Below are positions 1-10,520 of a stretch of DNA of 38,776 nucleotides, piece by piece; positions within the stretch are counted from its first letter, which is position 1, and every line of letters begins with the position of its first letter. Made by a program: the position numbers and the translations under genes. The notes under the pieces are model-generated. The model worked only from the letters and a program-made list of their open reading frames with translations. It made no database searches and was not told the DNA's origin. The stretch lies in assembly GCA_001998905.1 (NCBI GenBank), contig MLAA01000009.1:1-38776 (forward strand), in the 5' to 3' direction. Source of the stretch: Rodentibacter caecimuris. GTDB taxonomy: Bacteria > Pseudomonadota > Gammaproteobacteria > Enterobacterales > Pasteurellaceae.

Positions 1-299
1 GAATAAGAAAATCTCTATTTTTTTAGATTAAAATACATTTATTTTTTAATAATGTGATATTAATCACAAAATAATATAAAAAATGAAAAATAAACGTATA
101 ATTTTAAAACAAAATGACTTTTTTATCGAAATACTTTATTTGATGAAATATAAAGAATAAAGCCAAAGGTAGTAAGATTTTCTCTATTATGTGCAGCAGT
201 GATAGAAACATCATTCTTACACCTATATAGAACACATATTTAATCGTTTACTTGTAATATTCTCCCTCATGAAAACCAGCCTATAAAAATAGATAACTC
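1..299. other. AT-rich stretch without a recognisable gene
   Basis: I see no open reading frame with homology, no RNA gene and no clear repeat here. Composition is very AT-rich, like the decayed transposase that follows, so this may be part of the same degraded accessory patch. Between 901 and 1017 there is likewise nothing recognisable. Confidence 0.4.
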
Positions 300-900
300 A
301 TTGAAAATTAAAGAAATCTATACAGAATTAATGACTTAAGTTTTGTATCGGAACTAACCACTCGTTCAACAAATAATTTATCTCAATATAAATCCAAATT
401 TAGCAGCACTTTCTATCGAAAAAATCAGAGATGATTATCAGACATAGTTTAACCTTAAAGCTCAATAAACCTTTTAATCGCAGCTAAAATTTGACGAAAG
501 CGATATTGGCACGCATCATCAGCGAAAAGAGAAGAACAGAGGAATAGAAAAAAGAGAGATATCTAGTATTTTGAATACGACAAGTGTAAGTCTGTATCAG
601 TCATGGTAAAGATATCAAGAAGCGTTGATATTTATTTATAAAGATGAAAATAAAGACGAATACTTGGACCGCAGCTATGATATTCTGATATAGCTGAGTT
701 TCACCGCGAACGAACCACTACACAGCTTGCACTAAAGTAAAATCATATTAATAATATTGAGGATTTTTGGGACTAATGAAAAGAGTGCTGCGAAAATACA
801 ATAAAACAAACGAAAAACATTCCGTTATTCTCAATAAGAATATGGAGTTGATCTAACTTTATAACACCGAAAAGACAATTAAGATGCTGAAAAAATAGTC
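300..900 (+). pseudogene. Decayed IS1016-like (IS1595 family) transposase
   Basis: No open frame survives, but joining frames recovers the family pattern in order: a segment ELTTRSTNNL then FYRK (351-422), like the 'TARSAADILG...FYRKIR' region of IS1016 transposases; FDESDIG (490-510), matching the catalytic ELDESYFGG motif; a KIK-x-WT segment near 644-670; YDIL / DIAEFHRERT (676-716); NHINNIEDFW (741-770); KRVLRKYN (779-802); and a C-terminal NTEKTIKMLKK (about 862-896), like GTPKQQLKTLRDW. At least four frameshifts and several stops separate these pieces, so it is an old fossil. I did not find convincing terminal inverted repeats. The assignment rests on remembered family motifs. Confidence 0.8.
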
Positions 901-1017
901 TGTAATTTAGTGTACATCTATTACTAGTAGAAATACCATTGTTTTAATAGATTGAAACTATTACGATTAACAATATCCCTATCGCCTTCAGCTTTATATT
1001 TATTATATAACATCGTT

Positions 1018-1617
1018 TTATAGCAAGCTTAGATTACATCGTTTTAATAGTTCCGCTGTTTCAGCTATCGGTAATCCCATAACACCGGTAAAACTACCAG
1101 CTAAATGCTGTACAAATATTCCGCCTAGTCCTTGAATGCCATAAGCCCCTGCTTTATCCATAGGCTCACCAGTAGCAATATAAGCTCGAATTTCTTCCTC
1201 TGTAATCTTCTTAAAAATCACATCACTTGTTTGTAAACGAGAGAATTGTTGCTGATTATAACTAACGCATACGGCAGTAAATACTTGGTGAGTCTTACCG
1301 GAAAGTAGTTTTAGCATCTGAAATGCCTCATCTTGATCTTTCGGTTTTCCTAAAATTTGATTATGAATAGAAACCGTTGTATCAGCTGTTACAATTGGAT
1401 AATTTGCGAGACTTCGCCGAGAATGTTCTGCTTGCGCCGCCTGATTTTTAGCTAATGCAATACGTAAACAATAAGCGCTCGCCTCTTCATTTTGGTAAGG
1501 TGTTTCATCAACTTCACCCTCAACTCTAATTAGATTAATGCCTAATTGTTGTAATAGCGCCCAGCGTCGAGGGCTATTCGAGGCAAGATAAATAGTCTTA
1601 CTCATATCATCATTCAC
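1018..1617 (-). CDS. maf: Maf/YhdE-type nucleoside triphosphate pyrophosphatase
   Basis: Maf-family house-cleaning pyrophosphatase that hydrolyses dTTP/UTP or modified nucleotides to the monophosphate and PPi in the cytoplasm. The N-terminus has the substrate-binding LASNSPRR motif (residues 11-18), followed by TADTTV near residue 77 with the catalytic Asp, SGKTHQVFTAV, and KAGAYGIQGLGG and GSFTGVMGLPIAET near the C-terminus. Length (199 aa) fits the family. The motif set is closest to E. coli YhdE. Two in-frame ATGs compete: 1617 and 1605 (MSKTIYLASN); neither has a strong ribosome site, and the family usually starts only a few residues before YLAS, so 1605 may be real. It follows aspS on the same strand after a uptake-signal hairpin terminator, so it probably depends on readthrough or its own promoter. 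Confidence 0.93.
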   Translation of the reverse strand: MNDDMSKTIYLASNSPRRWALLQQLGINLIRVEGEVDETPYQNEEASAYCLRIALAKNQAAQAEHSRRSLANYPIVTADTTVSIHNQILGKPKDQDEAFQMLKLLSGKTHQVFTAVCVSYNQQQFSRLQTSDVIFKKITEEEIRAYIATGEPMDKAGAYGIQGLGGIFVQHLAGSFTGVMGLPIAETAELLKRCNLSLL

Positions 1618-1622
1618 ATATG

Positions 1623-1652
1623 AAAAGTGCGGTCAATATTAACCGCACTTTT
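1623..1652. terminator. Inverted uptake-signal pair, terminator of aspS
   Basis: AAAAGTGCGGT (1623-1633) and ACCGCACTTTT (1642-1652) form an 11-bp stem with an 8-nt loop and flanking A/T runs. Two Haemophilus-type uptake signals in opposite orientation make up the stem. It lies just after the aspS stop codon and before maf. Confidence 0.8.
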
Positions 1653-1665
1653 TACTCAATAGCCA

Positions 1666-3432
1666 TTATTCCTTCACTGAAACACTGATACCTAACTCAG
1701 ACAGTGCTAGCGGGTTCGCATAGCTTGGCGCTTCGGTCATTAAGCAGGCTGCTGCTGTCGTTTTCGGAAAAGCAATAACATCTCGAATATTTTCCGTACC
1801 AGTGATGAGCATAGTCAATCGGTCTAAACCGAAAGCAAGCCCAGCATGCGGTGGAGTACCATATTTGAGCGCATCAAGCAAGAAACCAAATTTCTCACGC
1901 TGTTCTTCTTCATTAATACCTAAAATATTAAATACTGTTTGTTGCATTTTCGGCTCGAAAATCCGAACCGATCCCCCACCAACTTCATAGCCGTTAATCA
2001 CCATGTCATAGGCGTTTGCCACTGCACCACTCGGGTCTGCAACTAATTGTTCCGGAGTTAAATCTTTCGGAGAGGTAAAGGGGTGATGCATTGCTGACCA
2101 ATTCCCTTCATCATCTTTTTCAAACATTGGAAAATCAACAACCCATAGTGGTTTCCAAGCAGCCAAATCAGTAAGATTTAGATCCCGTCCAATTTTTAAA
2201 CGTAATGCTCCCATGGCATCGGTAACAATTTTCTCTTTATCTGCACCAAAGAAAATAATATCGCCGTTTTTCGCATTAATTCTGGTTAATAAAGCTTTTA
2301 CTATATCCTCGTTTAAAAACTTAGCAATCGGACTTTGTAACCCTTCTAAACCAGCATCGACATCATTCACTTTTATCCAAGCTAAGCCTTTCGCACCATA
2401 GATTCCAACAAATTGAGTATATTCGTCAATTTGTTTACGAGTGATTTCTACGCCGTTTGGTACACGAATAACCGCCACTCTACCTTCGGGATCATTCGCT
2501 GGTTCATTGAATACCTTAAACTCGACTGTTTTTAACAAATCGGCCACATCAACTAATTCAAGTGGATTACGCAAATCCGGTTTATCTGAGCCAAAACGAC
2601 GCATTGCTTCAGCAAAAGTCATTTGTGGAAATTCACCTAAATCAACATTTAATCGATCCAGCCATAAACCACGGATCATTTTTTCCATTATTGCACGCAC
2701 TTCAAATGCGCTCATAAAGGTGGTTTCTACATCTATTTGGGTAAATTCCGGTTGGCGATCTGCTCGTAAATCCTCATCACGGAAACATTTTACAATTTGA
2801 TAATAGCGATCAAAACCTGACATCATTAAAAGCTGTTTGAAAAGCTGTGGCGATTGTGGCAAAGCATAGAATTTTCCGTTATGTACACGGCTCGGGACGA
2901 GGTAATCTCTTGCGCCTTCCGGCGTCGCTTTCGTCAGCATTGGCGTTTCAATATCCAAGAAGCCATTATCATCCATAAAACGACGAACAAAACTGGTAAT
3001 TTTAGCTCTGCTCTTTAAACGCTCTGCCATTTCCGGACGACGTAAATCTAAATAACGATATTTTAAGCGCTGTTCTTCCGTATTATTTTGATTGAAATCA
3101 AGAGGTAACACATCCGAATTGTTGTATACCAATATATCTTTAACTAATACTTCAATCTCACCCGTTGCCATTTCTTTGTTAATTTGTGATTCATCACGGG
3201 CAATAACTTCACCTTTAATCTGCACACAAGCTTCCGCTCTTAGACTAGAAGCAATTTTAAAAAGATTTTCATCTTTTTCATCAAAGAAAACTTGTACGAT
3301 CCCCTCACGATCACGAATTTGCATAAAAATAAAACGACCAAGATTACGAACACGGTGCACCCAACCACTTAAGGTTACTTGCTCGCCAACGTGAGAGCGA
3401 TTTAACATACCGCAATAATGAGAACGCATCAT
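1666..3432 (-). CDS. aspS: Aspartyl-tRNA synthetase
   Basis: Class II aminoacyl-tRNA synthetase that charges tRNA-Asp with aspartate in the cytoplasm. The N-terminal OB-fold anticodon-binding domain (about 1-105) carries the [15 protein letters not shown] segment; the catalytic core shows motif 2 as [18 protein letters not shown] and motif 3 as [15 protein letters not shown] near the C-terminus, with the bacterial insertion (GAD) domain between. Length 588 aa is the normal bacterial size. Two adjacent ATGs (3432, 3429) are possible: the family usually begins MR-x-x-YCG, favouring the second, but the AAGGA ribosome site is 7 nt from the first. The gene sits upstream of and on the same strand as maf, separated by a hairpin terminator. 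Confidence 0.97.
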   Translation of the reverse strand: MMRSHYCGMLNRSHVGEQVTLSGWVHRVRNLGRFIFMQIRDREGIVQVFFDEKDENLFKIASSLRAEACVQIKGEVIARDESQINKEMATGEIEVLVKDILVYNNSDVLPLDFNQNNTEEQRLKYRYLDLRRPEMAERLKSRAKITSFVRRFMDDNGFLDIETPMLTKATPEGARDYLVPSRVHNGKFYALPQSPQLFKQLLMMSGFDRYYQIVKCFRDEDLRADRQPEFTQIDVETTFMSAFEVRAIMEKMIRGLWLDRLNVDLGEFPQMTFAEAMRRFGSDKPDLRNPLELVDVADLLKTVEFKVFNEPANDPEGRVAVIRVPNGVEITRKQIDEYTQFVGIYGAKGLAWIKVNDVDAGLEGLQSPIAKFLNEDIVKALLTRINAKNGDIIFFGADKEKIVTDAMGALRLKIGRDLNLTDLAAWKPLWVVDFPMFEKDDEGNWSAMHHPFTSPKDLTPEQLVADPSGAVANAYDMVINGYEVGGGSVRIFEPKMQQTVFNILGINEEEQREKFGFLLDALKYGTPPHAGLAFGLDRLTMLITGTENIRDVIAFPKTTAAACLMTEAPSYANPLALSELGISVSVKE

Positions 3433-3606
3433 TAAATTATCCTTTATAATATTGAGAAAAAATCAGTTTGGATTATAACGAAAAATCGGAATAGAGAAAA
3501 AGGTTATTTATGAGTATGAGTCCAGGGAAAATCCTCTTACCAGAAAAATTATTAATGAATATTCCCACATAATTTGCTATGGTATTCCCCTTTTTAAGGA
3601 GAACTT

Positions 3607-4116
3607 ATGTTATTCATCAATATTATTTTAGCTATTATTCTTGGTCTTCGTTTTTACACCCTATCCATTTCCATTCGTAATGAGAAAACGTTAATTGCCA
3701 AAGGTGCCATTCAATACGGAAAAACTAACTCAATGCTGTTATCCGTTGCACATATTGCATTCTATATAGCAGCGATCTATGAAGCAAACTACCATCTAAT
3801 TGAGTTTAATCATATTTCACAAATCGGCTTGATAATATTAATTTTTGCGATAGCAATGTTATTTTATGTAATCCATACGCTTAAAGAGATTTGGACAGTC
3901 AAAATCTATATTTTGCCTAACCATAAAATCAATCGTTCTTTTTTATTCAAATACGTTCGCCACCCAAATTATTTCCTTAATATTATTCCAGAATTAATTG
4001 GACTAAGTCTATTTTGCCATGCCACTAACACCGCGATGATTGGATTACCAATTTATCTTGTCATTCTAGCTATTCGAATTAAACAAGAAGAAAAAGCAAT
4101 GGCACATTTGTCATAA
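3607..4116 (+). CDS. ICMT/phospholipid-methyltransferase-like membrane protein
   Basis: Small integral membrane protein (169 aa) with about four or five hydrophobic segments (roughly residues 1-20, 40-60, 70-92, 118-150). The C-terminal RHPNYF motif (residues 117-122) followed by a hydrophobic stretch and a terminal charged IRIKQEEKAM is the signature of the isoprenylcysteine carboxyl methyltransferase / NnrU / phospholipid methyltransferase superfamily, whose His-Pro pair helps bind SAM. Substrate cannot be told. The start has a good AAGGAG site 5 nt upstream. It is followed by cmoA on the same strand after a short gap containing a uptake signal. Confidence 0.75.
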   Translation: MLFINIILAIILGLRFYTLSISIRNEKTLIAKGAIQYGKTNSMLLSVAHIAFYIAAIYEANYHLIEFNHISQIGLIILIFAIAMLFYVIHTLKEIWTVKIYILPNHKINRSFLFKYVRHPNYFLNIIPELIGLSLFCHATNTAMIGLPIYLVILAIRIKQEEKAMAHLS

Positions 4117-4893
<777 letters not shown>

Positions 4894-4938
4894 ACCAATA
4901 AGTGAACTTAAAACGTATCCATAAATAATATTCATTAA

Positions 4939-4960
4939 AAGGGGCGAAATATCGCCCCTT
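4939..4960 (+). terminator. Rho-independent terminator after cmoA
   Basis: AAGGGGCGA and TCGCCCCTT form a perfect 9-bp stem with a 4-nt loop, followed by GTTGTTTG. It lies 46 bases after the cmoA stop. Confidence 0.75.
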
Positions 4961-4984
4961 GTTGTTTGCTCAAAAGTACAACAA

Positions 4985-5033
4985 ATTTCAACCGCACTTT
5001 AGCCAAAAATAAGGACTAAAGTGCGGTTGAAAT
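4985..5033. terminator. Long inverted uptake-signal pair
   Basis: ATTTCAACCGCACTTTAG (4985-5002) pairs perfectly with CTAAAGTGCGGTTGAAAT (5016-5033), an 18-bp stem with a 13-nt loop, each arm holding an exact uptake signal with its flanking T/A-rich extension. It stands between the convergent cmoA and the GDYXXLXY gene, so it can serve both strands as a terminator. Confidence 0.75.
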
Positions 5034-5164
5034 CCATTATATTTAGTATATTGCAATTCATGCTTCAGCACATTAATTTTGGCTCACTGATTACACTACA
5101 ATAACTTTAACCCATTTCCATTAAAGAAAAATAGTGTTTATTTCTCCTTTATCACTCATTTTAT

Positions 5165-7630
5165 TTATAAGGGTTTAAAGTCTTGATCTAATAACCTAAA
5201 TAATAATAAGACCCCCTCTTTAAAACGATATTCAGTATATTTTGCCTGAGCATAATACTTGCCTTTTCCTTCCGGGAAGAAATAGCTTTGACTTGGTAAA
5301 CGCGGAAGAAATCCATTACCGATATTCAATGGTAAATAGAGATTCTCACTACAACCTTGATAATCGATAGGCAATTTCACTTCTACTCGGCATAACTGTG
5401 CGACATTACGTTCATCTAATTGAACTAAGCCGTAAGCCTTGTTAATCTTTTGCGGCTCAATTTTATCCAGTGTACTCTTTACTTGTTTCCATTCAGACCG
5501 TAAAGTGAAAATCGCATAATTTAACTCCATGTAGTCCCCTTGCATTAACGAACGTGGATCTACAGGCGTAATTTCAAGAATAATCGGTTTGCCGTTGGCT
5601 AGTACGTCTTCATATTTAAAAATTCGCTGATTAGTTACCCCTAGCACAACAATCAGAAATAAACCTGCTATCGTCATTTTGTTATAAGAAACGGCTTGAC
5701 TTTTGAGTATATGTTGATTTGCCATTGTCTTATTTTGCCGATTTATCCCTAAGCTAAATAATACAAGAAGCCCCCCAAGAAAGAGCAGTAAAAAACCTTC
5801 ATATAACAACGGAACACTCAGCCAGTAATAATAAGCCATAAAATTCACTAAGCTAAATAAGATTGCGAATACAAATAATAGACGGCTCGTGATAAGAAAA
5901 CTAAGGAATATTAGTGCAATACTGAAACTAATCGTATTATGTCCAATAAATGCGACTAAAATTACCGTTAAAGCGACGATAGCGATCCATTGCCGACCAG
6001 AGTCAATCGAAAATTTTCGACTTAAAAAAATCAGAAGGAATAGAGGGGATAGCAAGGTAATCCAATAGAGAACTGACTCTATTAGGGTCATTTTCATCAT
6101 ATTTTGGAAAGCATCACCGATAATGATATTAAATATATCAATGATGCTATTCACTGTAGGCAATTCATCAGCTTGTTCAAACTGATAAATCATTTCTATA
6201 CTATTTATGATATTAATATATAAAACATTAAAGGCGAATCCCCATATAATAGGGAGAACATATTGATGATATTTTGTTTGCTTACTCACGCTTAGCCAAA
6301 GCAATAGCCCAATTAGACCTATCTCACTAAATTGCATGGCATAAACATATCTTCCACTATAACCAACGATATCTACCAGAGAATAAACAACTGACCAAAA
6401 TACTAAAAGAAAAACCAATGATCGTAACCATTGCGTAGAACGCAAATAATTAATAATGAGCATATAAGAAACGAATAATAAAATAGGTATCCATAATTCA
6501 TCCGCGTCTCCAATCATAAATATAAAAATATGGCTAAAAAATAAAATACCAACATTGGCAAATAAAACATCAATTACATAACTATGCGCTCCATGAAAAT
6601 GCAAAAAAATCGCTAATATTAGCAAGCACATAATAAAGATTAATGTTGTAATTTTTGACTCACCTGATAGGGCAAGCATGTAAACACTTAATAATCCTGA
6701 GCTCAGCACCAATACTAAAAAGAGTGCTAGCTGAATTACCCAATTAAACTTTAATTCGGGCTTCAACGAAAAAACATATCGTTTAAGCCATACCATTCCC
6801 CAAAAACATAAAATAAAGATATAAATACTCAAAAATAGCAATAACTCAATACTGAAACCACTAATAACCACAATTAAAATACTGCTGTATCCGATAAAAC
6901 TAACAAAGCTTATAGCAATAATTACAATATCCAGCCGATAGCTATAATAAAATCGAATAATTGCTAAGGAAATAAGGCTGAGCAGTAAAAAGTTCCAAGA
7001 AGAGTAATTTGTAAGCCCATAAAAAAATAGACTGGCATTCATCAAAATATGAGTAATTTTAGGTAGATCCCGCCAATTTTTGTCTCGGAGCCTAGTACTA
7101 AAACATTCACTCAATAACAGTAAAATCACATTTAAAACAACAAGTAAAACATTGCCTGAATCGGAAAATCCCAACTGTTTGGTAAGAAAAAAGAGCGTAA
7201 TATTTAATGTTGCAATCAGCAAAATAGCACTAGCAATATTAGGTAATAAAAATAGTAAAGGTAGTTGAAATAAAGACCAAATAGCGAATAATTGCCACGC
7301 ATTAGCACCAGTTTGATAAGTTTGCCCTAGCAATGCAAATAGCGCACCAGTAACCATGGCAGCGAAAAATAACAATGATGCCGTAATAAATTTAAATTTT
7401 TCTGACGAATAACGTAGGCTTTCCCACCAATATGCAAAACAACTTCCCCCAATAACTAAAGCAAGCAAAGCTTGAGTACCGTATAATTTATGCCAATGAG
7501 TGAAATAATCCCAATTTGCAGCAAGCCAAATGATAACTCCACTTGAAAGAAATGCCACACTTAACAAGGCAAACACTAAGGCTAAAAATTTTTGCCAAGA
7601 TAATTGAAATAGATAGGATTGATGCTTCAT
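5165..7630 (-). CDS. Fused DUF2157/DUF4401/GDYXXLXY polytopic membrane protein
   Basis: An 821-aa protein with about twenty hydrophobic segments over residues 15-660. The N-terminal third (SGVIIWLAANWDYFTHWHKLYG) looks like DUF2157, the middle like DUF4401, and the C-terminus is a soluble domain with GDYMELNYAI at about residue 698, the diagnostic GDYXXLXY motif, preceded by a final membrane anchor (AGLFLIVVLGVTNQ). In many bacteria these domains are encoded by adjacent separate genes; here they form one chain. Function is unknown for the family; an envelope role is inferred from topology only. Start ATG 7630 has a strong AGGAGG site. It is divergent from gloA and convergent with cmoA. Confidence 0.85.
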   Translation of the reverse strand: MKHQSYLFQLSWQKFLALVFALLSVAFLSSGVIIWLAANWDYFTHWHKLYGTQALLALVIGGSCFAYWWESLRYSSEKFKFITASLLFFAAMVTGALFALLGQTYQTGANAWQLFAIWSLFQLPLLFLLPNIASAILLIATLNITLFFLTKQLGFSDSGNVLLVVLNVILLLLSECFSTRLRDKNWRDLPKITHILMNASLFFYGLTNYSSWNFLLLSLISLAIIRFYYSYRLDIVIIAISFVSFIGYSSILIVVISGFSIELLLFLSIYIFILCFWGMVWLKRYVFSLKPELKFNWVIQLALFLVLVLSSGLLSVYMLALSGESKITTLIFIMCLLILAIFLHFHGAHSYVIDVLFANVGILFFSHIFIFMIGDADELWIPILLFVSYMLIINYLRSTQWLRSLVFLLVFWSVVYSLVDIVGYSGRYVYAMQFSEIGLIGLLLWLSVSKQTKYHQYVLPIIWGFAFNVLYINIINSIEMIYQFEQADELPTVNSIIDIFNIIIGDAFQNMMKMTLIESVLYWITLLSPLFLLIFLSRKFSIDSGRQWIAIVALTVILVAFIGHNTISFSIALIFLSFLITSRLLFVFAILFSLVNFMAYYYWLSVPLLYEGFLLLFLGGLLVLFSLGINRQNKTMANQHILKSQAVSYNKMTIAGLFLIVVLGVTNQRIFKYEDVLANGKPIILEITPVDPRSLMQGDYMELNYAIFTLRSEWKQVKSTLDKIEPQKINKAYGLVQLDERNVAQLCRVEVKLPIDYQGCSENLYLPLNIGNGFLPRLPSQSYFFPEGKGKYYAQAKYTEYRFKEGVLLLFRLLDQDFKPL

Positions 7631-7708
7631 TTGCCATTCCTCCTAATGATTTTGCCATCTAATTATGGCATAATTCGGCTACTTTTCTACAAGTAGAGTA
7701 ATCATTTT

Positions 7709-8116
7709 ATGCGTATTTTACATACTATGCTAAGAGTAGGCGACTTAACTCGCTCAATCAAATTTTACCAAGATGTCTTAGGTATGCGTTTACTACGAAC
7801 CAGTGAAAATGCCGAATATAAATATACTTTAGCATTTTTAGGGTATGATGACGAAGATAAATCCTCTGTCATTGAACTCACTTATAATTGGGGGGTAAAC
7901 GAATATAATTTGGGCAACGCTTACGGCCACATTGCTATTGGCGTTGATGATATTTATGCTACCTGTGAATCTGTTCGTGCTAACGGAGGAAAAATAACCC
8001 GAGAGCCAGGACCAGTTAAAGGTGGAAAAACAATGATCGCTTTTGTAGAAGATCCGGACGGATATAAAATTGAGTTTATCGAAAATAAAGAGGCTCAACA
8101 AGGTTTAGGAAATTAA
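7709..8116 (+). CDS. gloA: Lactoylglutathione lyase (glyoxalase I)
   Basis: Cytoplasmic metalloenzyme that isomerises the methylglyoxal-glutathione hemithioacetal to S-lactoylglutathione. The 135-aa sequence has the two beta-alpha-beta-beta-beta modules of the family and all four metal ligands at the positions known from E. coli GloA: H5 ([10 protein letters not shown]), E56 (VIELTYNWG), H74 (AYGHIAIGV) and E122 (YKIEFIE). Residue spacing fits the short, Ni-dependent bacterial class rather than the longer Zn class. It precedes rnt on the same strand, an arrangement I recall from Haemophilus influenzae. Confidence 0.97.
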   Translation: MRILHTMLRVGDLTRSIKFYQDVLGMRLLRTSENAEYKYTLAFLGYDDEDKSSVIELTYNWGVNEYNLGNAYGHIAIGVDDIYATCESVRANGGKITREPGPVKGGKTMIAFVEDPDGYKIEFIENKEAQQGLGN

Positions 8117-8334
8117 ATCCACTTTATCCGTTGACGGTCCTTTAAGCATTAAAGTGCGATCGTTTTTTCGATATGATCTAAGCCATTCCACAAAACAATA
8201 AATTATCTTAGTAAATGCTCAAAAGGTTTTGTCCACACTGCCTTTTTACTCATGTTTTGTGCAACAAATATATAATACATATTTTAATTTTATCTTGTGG
8301 TAATTCCACATAATATTTTTCAAAGGATTATCTT

Positions 8335-8994
8335 GTGTCAGAACAATTAGAGCCGCTTTATCACAATTTCTTAAAAAACCGCTTCCGTGGCTATTTTCCT
8401 GTCATTATTGATATAGAAACCGCCGGCTTTAATGCTAAACAGGACGCGTTATTGGAATTAGCGGCAATCACCTTAAAAATGGATGAAAATGGGTTACTAT
8501 ATCCCAATCAACGATGTCATTTCCATATTGAGCCCTTTGAGGGGGCAAATATCAACCCTGACTCTTTAAAATTCAATGGTATTGATATTCATAATCCCTT
8601 ACGCAATGCTGTATCCGAGCTTGATGCGATCACTGAGCTATTCCAAATGGTACGTCGAGAGCAAAAAGCAGCAGAATGTCAACGTTCGATTATCGTGGCA
8701 CATAATGCTGCATTTGATCAAAGTTTTTTAATGGCAGCGGCTGAACGTACCGGTATTAAACGGAACCCATTTCACCCTTTCGCTATGTTTGATACCGCCA
8801 CCTTAGCTGGTTTCGTATTTGGACAAACAGTACTGATTAAAGCCTGCCAAGCAGCAAATATCACATTTGACGGTAAACAAGCCCATTCAGCCCTGTACGA
8901 TACCGAACGCACAGCCGAATTATTTTGCTACATGGTCAATCATTTCAAACAACTAGGTGGTTTTCCTCATCAATCCCTTGTTGAGGAAAATTAG
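8335..8994 (+). CDS. rnt: Ribonuclease T
   Basis: DEDDh 3'-5' exoribonuclease that trims tRNA and other stable RNA 3' ends. The five active-site residues are visible: D26 and E28 in [10 protein letters not shown]128 in VAHNAAFD, H184 in KQAHSALYD and D189. The N-terminal NRFRGYFPV and the 219-aa length fit RNase T. The start codon is GTG, supported by an AAAGGA ribosome site 7 nt upstream; no ATG lies nearby. It is followed by a hairpin built from two degenerate uptake signals. Confidence 0.96.
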   Translation: MSEQLEPLYHNFLKNRFRGYFPVIIDIETAGFNAKQDALLELAAITLKMDENGLLYPNQRCHFHIEPFEGANINPDSLKFNGIDIHNPLRNAVSELDAITELFQMVRREQKAAECQRSIIVAHNAAFDQSFLMAAAERTGIKRNPFHPFAMFDTATLAGFVFGQTVLIKACQAANITFDGKQAHSALYDTERTAELFCYMVNHFKQLGGFPHQSLVEEN

Positions 8995-8995
8995 T

Positions 8996-9050
8996 AAAAA
9001 ATGACCGTAGTTTAGTAAAAAACAACCACTAACGTAAGAGCGGTCATTTT
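8996..9050 (+). terminator. Probable rnt terminator from degenerate uptake signals
   Basis: AAAATGACCG (8998-9007) and CGGTCATTTT (9041-9050) pair over 10 bp around a long loop. The copies ACCGTAGTTT and AAGAGCGGTCAT look like uptake signals that each lost one or two core bases. Position just after the rnt stop supports the call. Confidence 0.55.
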
Positions 9051-9129
9051 ATTACAAATTTTACTAGACAAAATTTCAATTTTAAGTAAATTCTGTAATT
9101 TCTAATTTTAATAAACTGAAGGAAACACA

Positions 9130-10488
9130 ATGTTATTAACTAATCCAGTTGTTATCTCAATCGTTGTTTTACTCGTATTGAGCTTGCTACGCATCAACGT
9201 TGTAATCGGGCTAATTATTTCAGCATTAGTTGCAGGCCTTACCGGCAGCTTATCATTAAGTGAAACTATCGATACTTTCACTAAAGGGTTAGGCGGTGGA
9301 GCGGAAGTCGCAATGAACTATGCAATTCTAGGCGCATTTGCTATTGCAATTTCCAAATCGGGAATTACAGATCTTCTTGCCTATAAAGTCATCAAACGTC
9401 TTGGACACGCGCCGACTGGACGATCTATGGCCGGTTTCAAATATTTTATTCTCGCTGTATTATTAATATTCTCTATTTCTTCGCAAAATATTTTACCAGT
9501 ACATATTGCTTTCATTCCAATCGTTGTACCGCCTCTAGTAGCGATTTTCAACAAATTAAAAATTGATCGCCGTGCCGTTGCTTGTGTATTAACTTTTGGT
9601 TTAACCGCAACCTATATGTTATTACCGGTCGGATTCGGGAAAATCTTTATCGAAAGCATTTTAGTCAAAAATATCAATCAAGCTGGGGCCTCATTAGGAC
9701 TACAAACGAGTGTCGCTGAAGTTTCATTGGCAATGCTTCTCCCTGTTACCGGAATGATTTTAGGCTTACTTTGTGCTATTTTTATTACCTATCGTAAGCC
9801 TCGCGAATATATAAGCCCAAATATAGAATCAAATACGGATGTAATCGAACAACATATTGCCCAAATTAAACCCTTCCATATCTACATCAGCATGGGGGCA
9901 ATCATTCTTACCTTTGCATTACAATTATTTACACATTCAACTATTATCGCTGCTTTGACCGGATTAATTATTTTCGGTATTTTTGGTATTTTCCGCCTTA
10001 AAGAAAGCAATGATATTTTCCAACAAGGATTGCGCTTAATGGCAATGATCGGATTCGTAATGATTGCAGCCTCTGGCTTTGCAAATGTCATTAATGCAAC
10101 AGGGGGAGTCGGTACACTAGTCGAAACCTTTAGCCAAGGCTTAGGTGTAGATAATAAAGGACTAGCTGCATTATTAATGCTATTAATCGGATTACTTATT
10201 ACAATGGGAATAGGTTCATCATTTTCCACCGTACCAATTATTACATCAATCTATGTGCCACTTTGTTTATCTATGGGATTCTCACCGCTTGCTACTGTCT
10301 CTATCGTTGGAGTAGCAGCTGCACTAGGCGATGCCGGTTCTCCAGCATCCGATTCAACGTTAGGACCCACATCCGGATTAAACACTGACGGCAAACACGA
10401 TCATATTTGGGATTCTGTTGTACCAACCTTTCTACACTATAATATTCCACTCATTATTTTTGGTTGGCTTGCTGCAATGTACCTTTAA
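9130..10488 (+). CDS. Na+/H+ antiporter family permease (NhaC/YuiF-like)
   Basis: A 452-aa inner-membrane transporter with about eleven or twelve hydrophobic segments. The pattern of a paired Na_H_antiporter repeat is visible: an N-terminal half with [19 protein letters not shown] and [20 protein letters not shown], and a C-terminal half with [22 protein letters not shown] (shown in part, about residues 399-420), a conserved helix-break rich in Gly, Ser, Asp. Family members have been assigned as Na+/H+ antiporters or as amino-acid (for example histidine) transporters, so the substrate is open. It follows rnt after a terminator and ends in a terminator that abuts priC. Confidence 0.85.
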   Translation: MLLTNPVVISIVVLLVLSLLRINVVIGLIISALVAGLTGSLSLSETIDTFTKGLGGGAEVAMNYAILGAFAIAISKSGITDLLAYKVIKRLGHAPTGRSMAGFKYFILAVLLIFSISSQNILPVHIAFIPIVVPPLVAIFNKLKIDRRAVACVLTFGLTATYMLLPVGFGKIFIESILVKNINQAGASLGLQTSVAEVSLAMLLPVTGMILGLLCAIFITYRKPREYISPNIESNTDVIEQHIAQIKPFHIYISMGAIILTFALQLFTHSTIIAALTGLIIFGIFGIFRLKESNDIFQQGLRLMAMIGFVMIAASGFANVINATGGVGTLVETFSQGLGVDNKGLAALLMLLIGLLITMGIGSSFSTVPIITSIYVPLCLSMGFSPLATVSIVGVAAALGDAGSPASDSTLGPTSGLNTDGKHDHIWDSVVPTFLHYNIPLIIFGWLAAMYL

Positions 10489-10496
10489 CAAGTATA

Positions 10497-10519
10497 ATCC
10501 CCTCTGTGAGGGGATTTTT
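10497..10519 (+). terminator. Terminator of the permease gene, abutting priC
   Basis: ATCCCCTC (10497-10504) and GAGGGGAT (10508-10515) form an 8-bp GC-rich stem with a 3-nt loop, followed by TTTTT running directly into the priC ATG at 10521. The right arm contains GAGGGG at a spacing from the ATG that suits a ribosome site. Confidence 0.85.
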
Positions 10520-10520
10520 T

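Noticed and set aside
2441-2800. A 119-codon open frame on the plus strand opposite aspS
   Set aside because: It is the complement of highly conserved aspS coding sequence, without a ribosome site or family likeness.
9882-10229. A 115-codon open frame on the minus strand within the permease gene
   Set aside because: Antisense shadow of a clear transporter; proline/isoleucine-rich product with no recognisable pattern.
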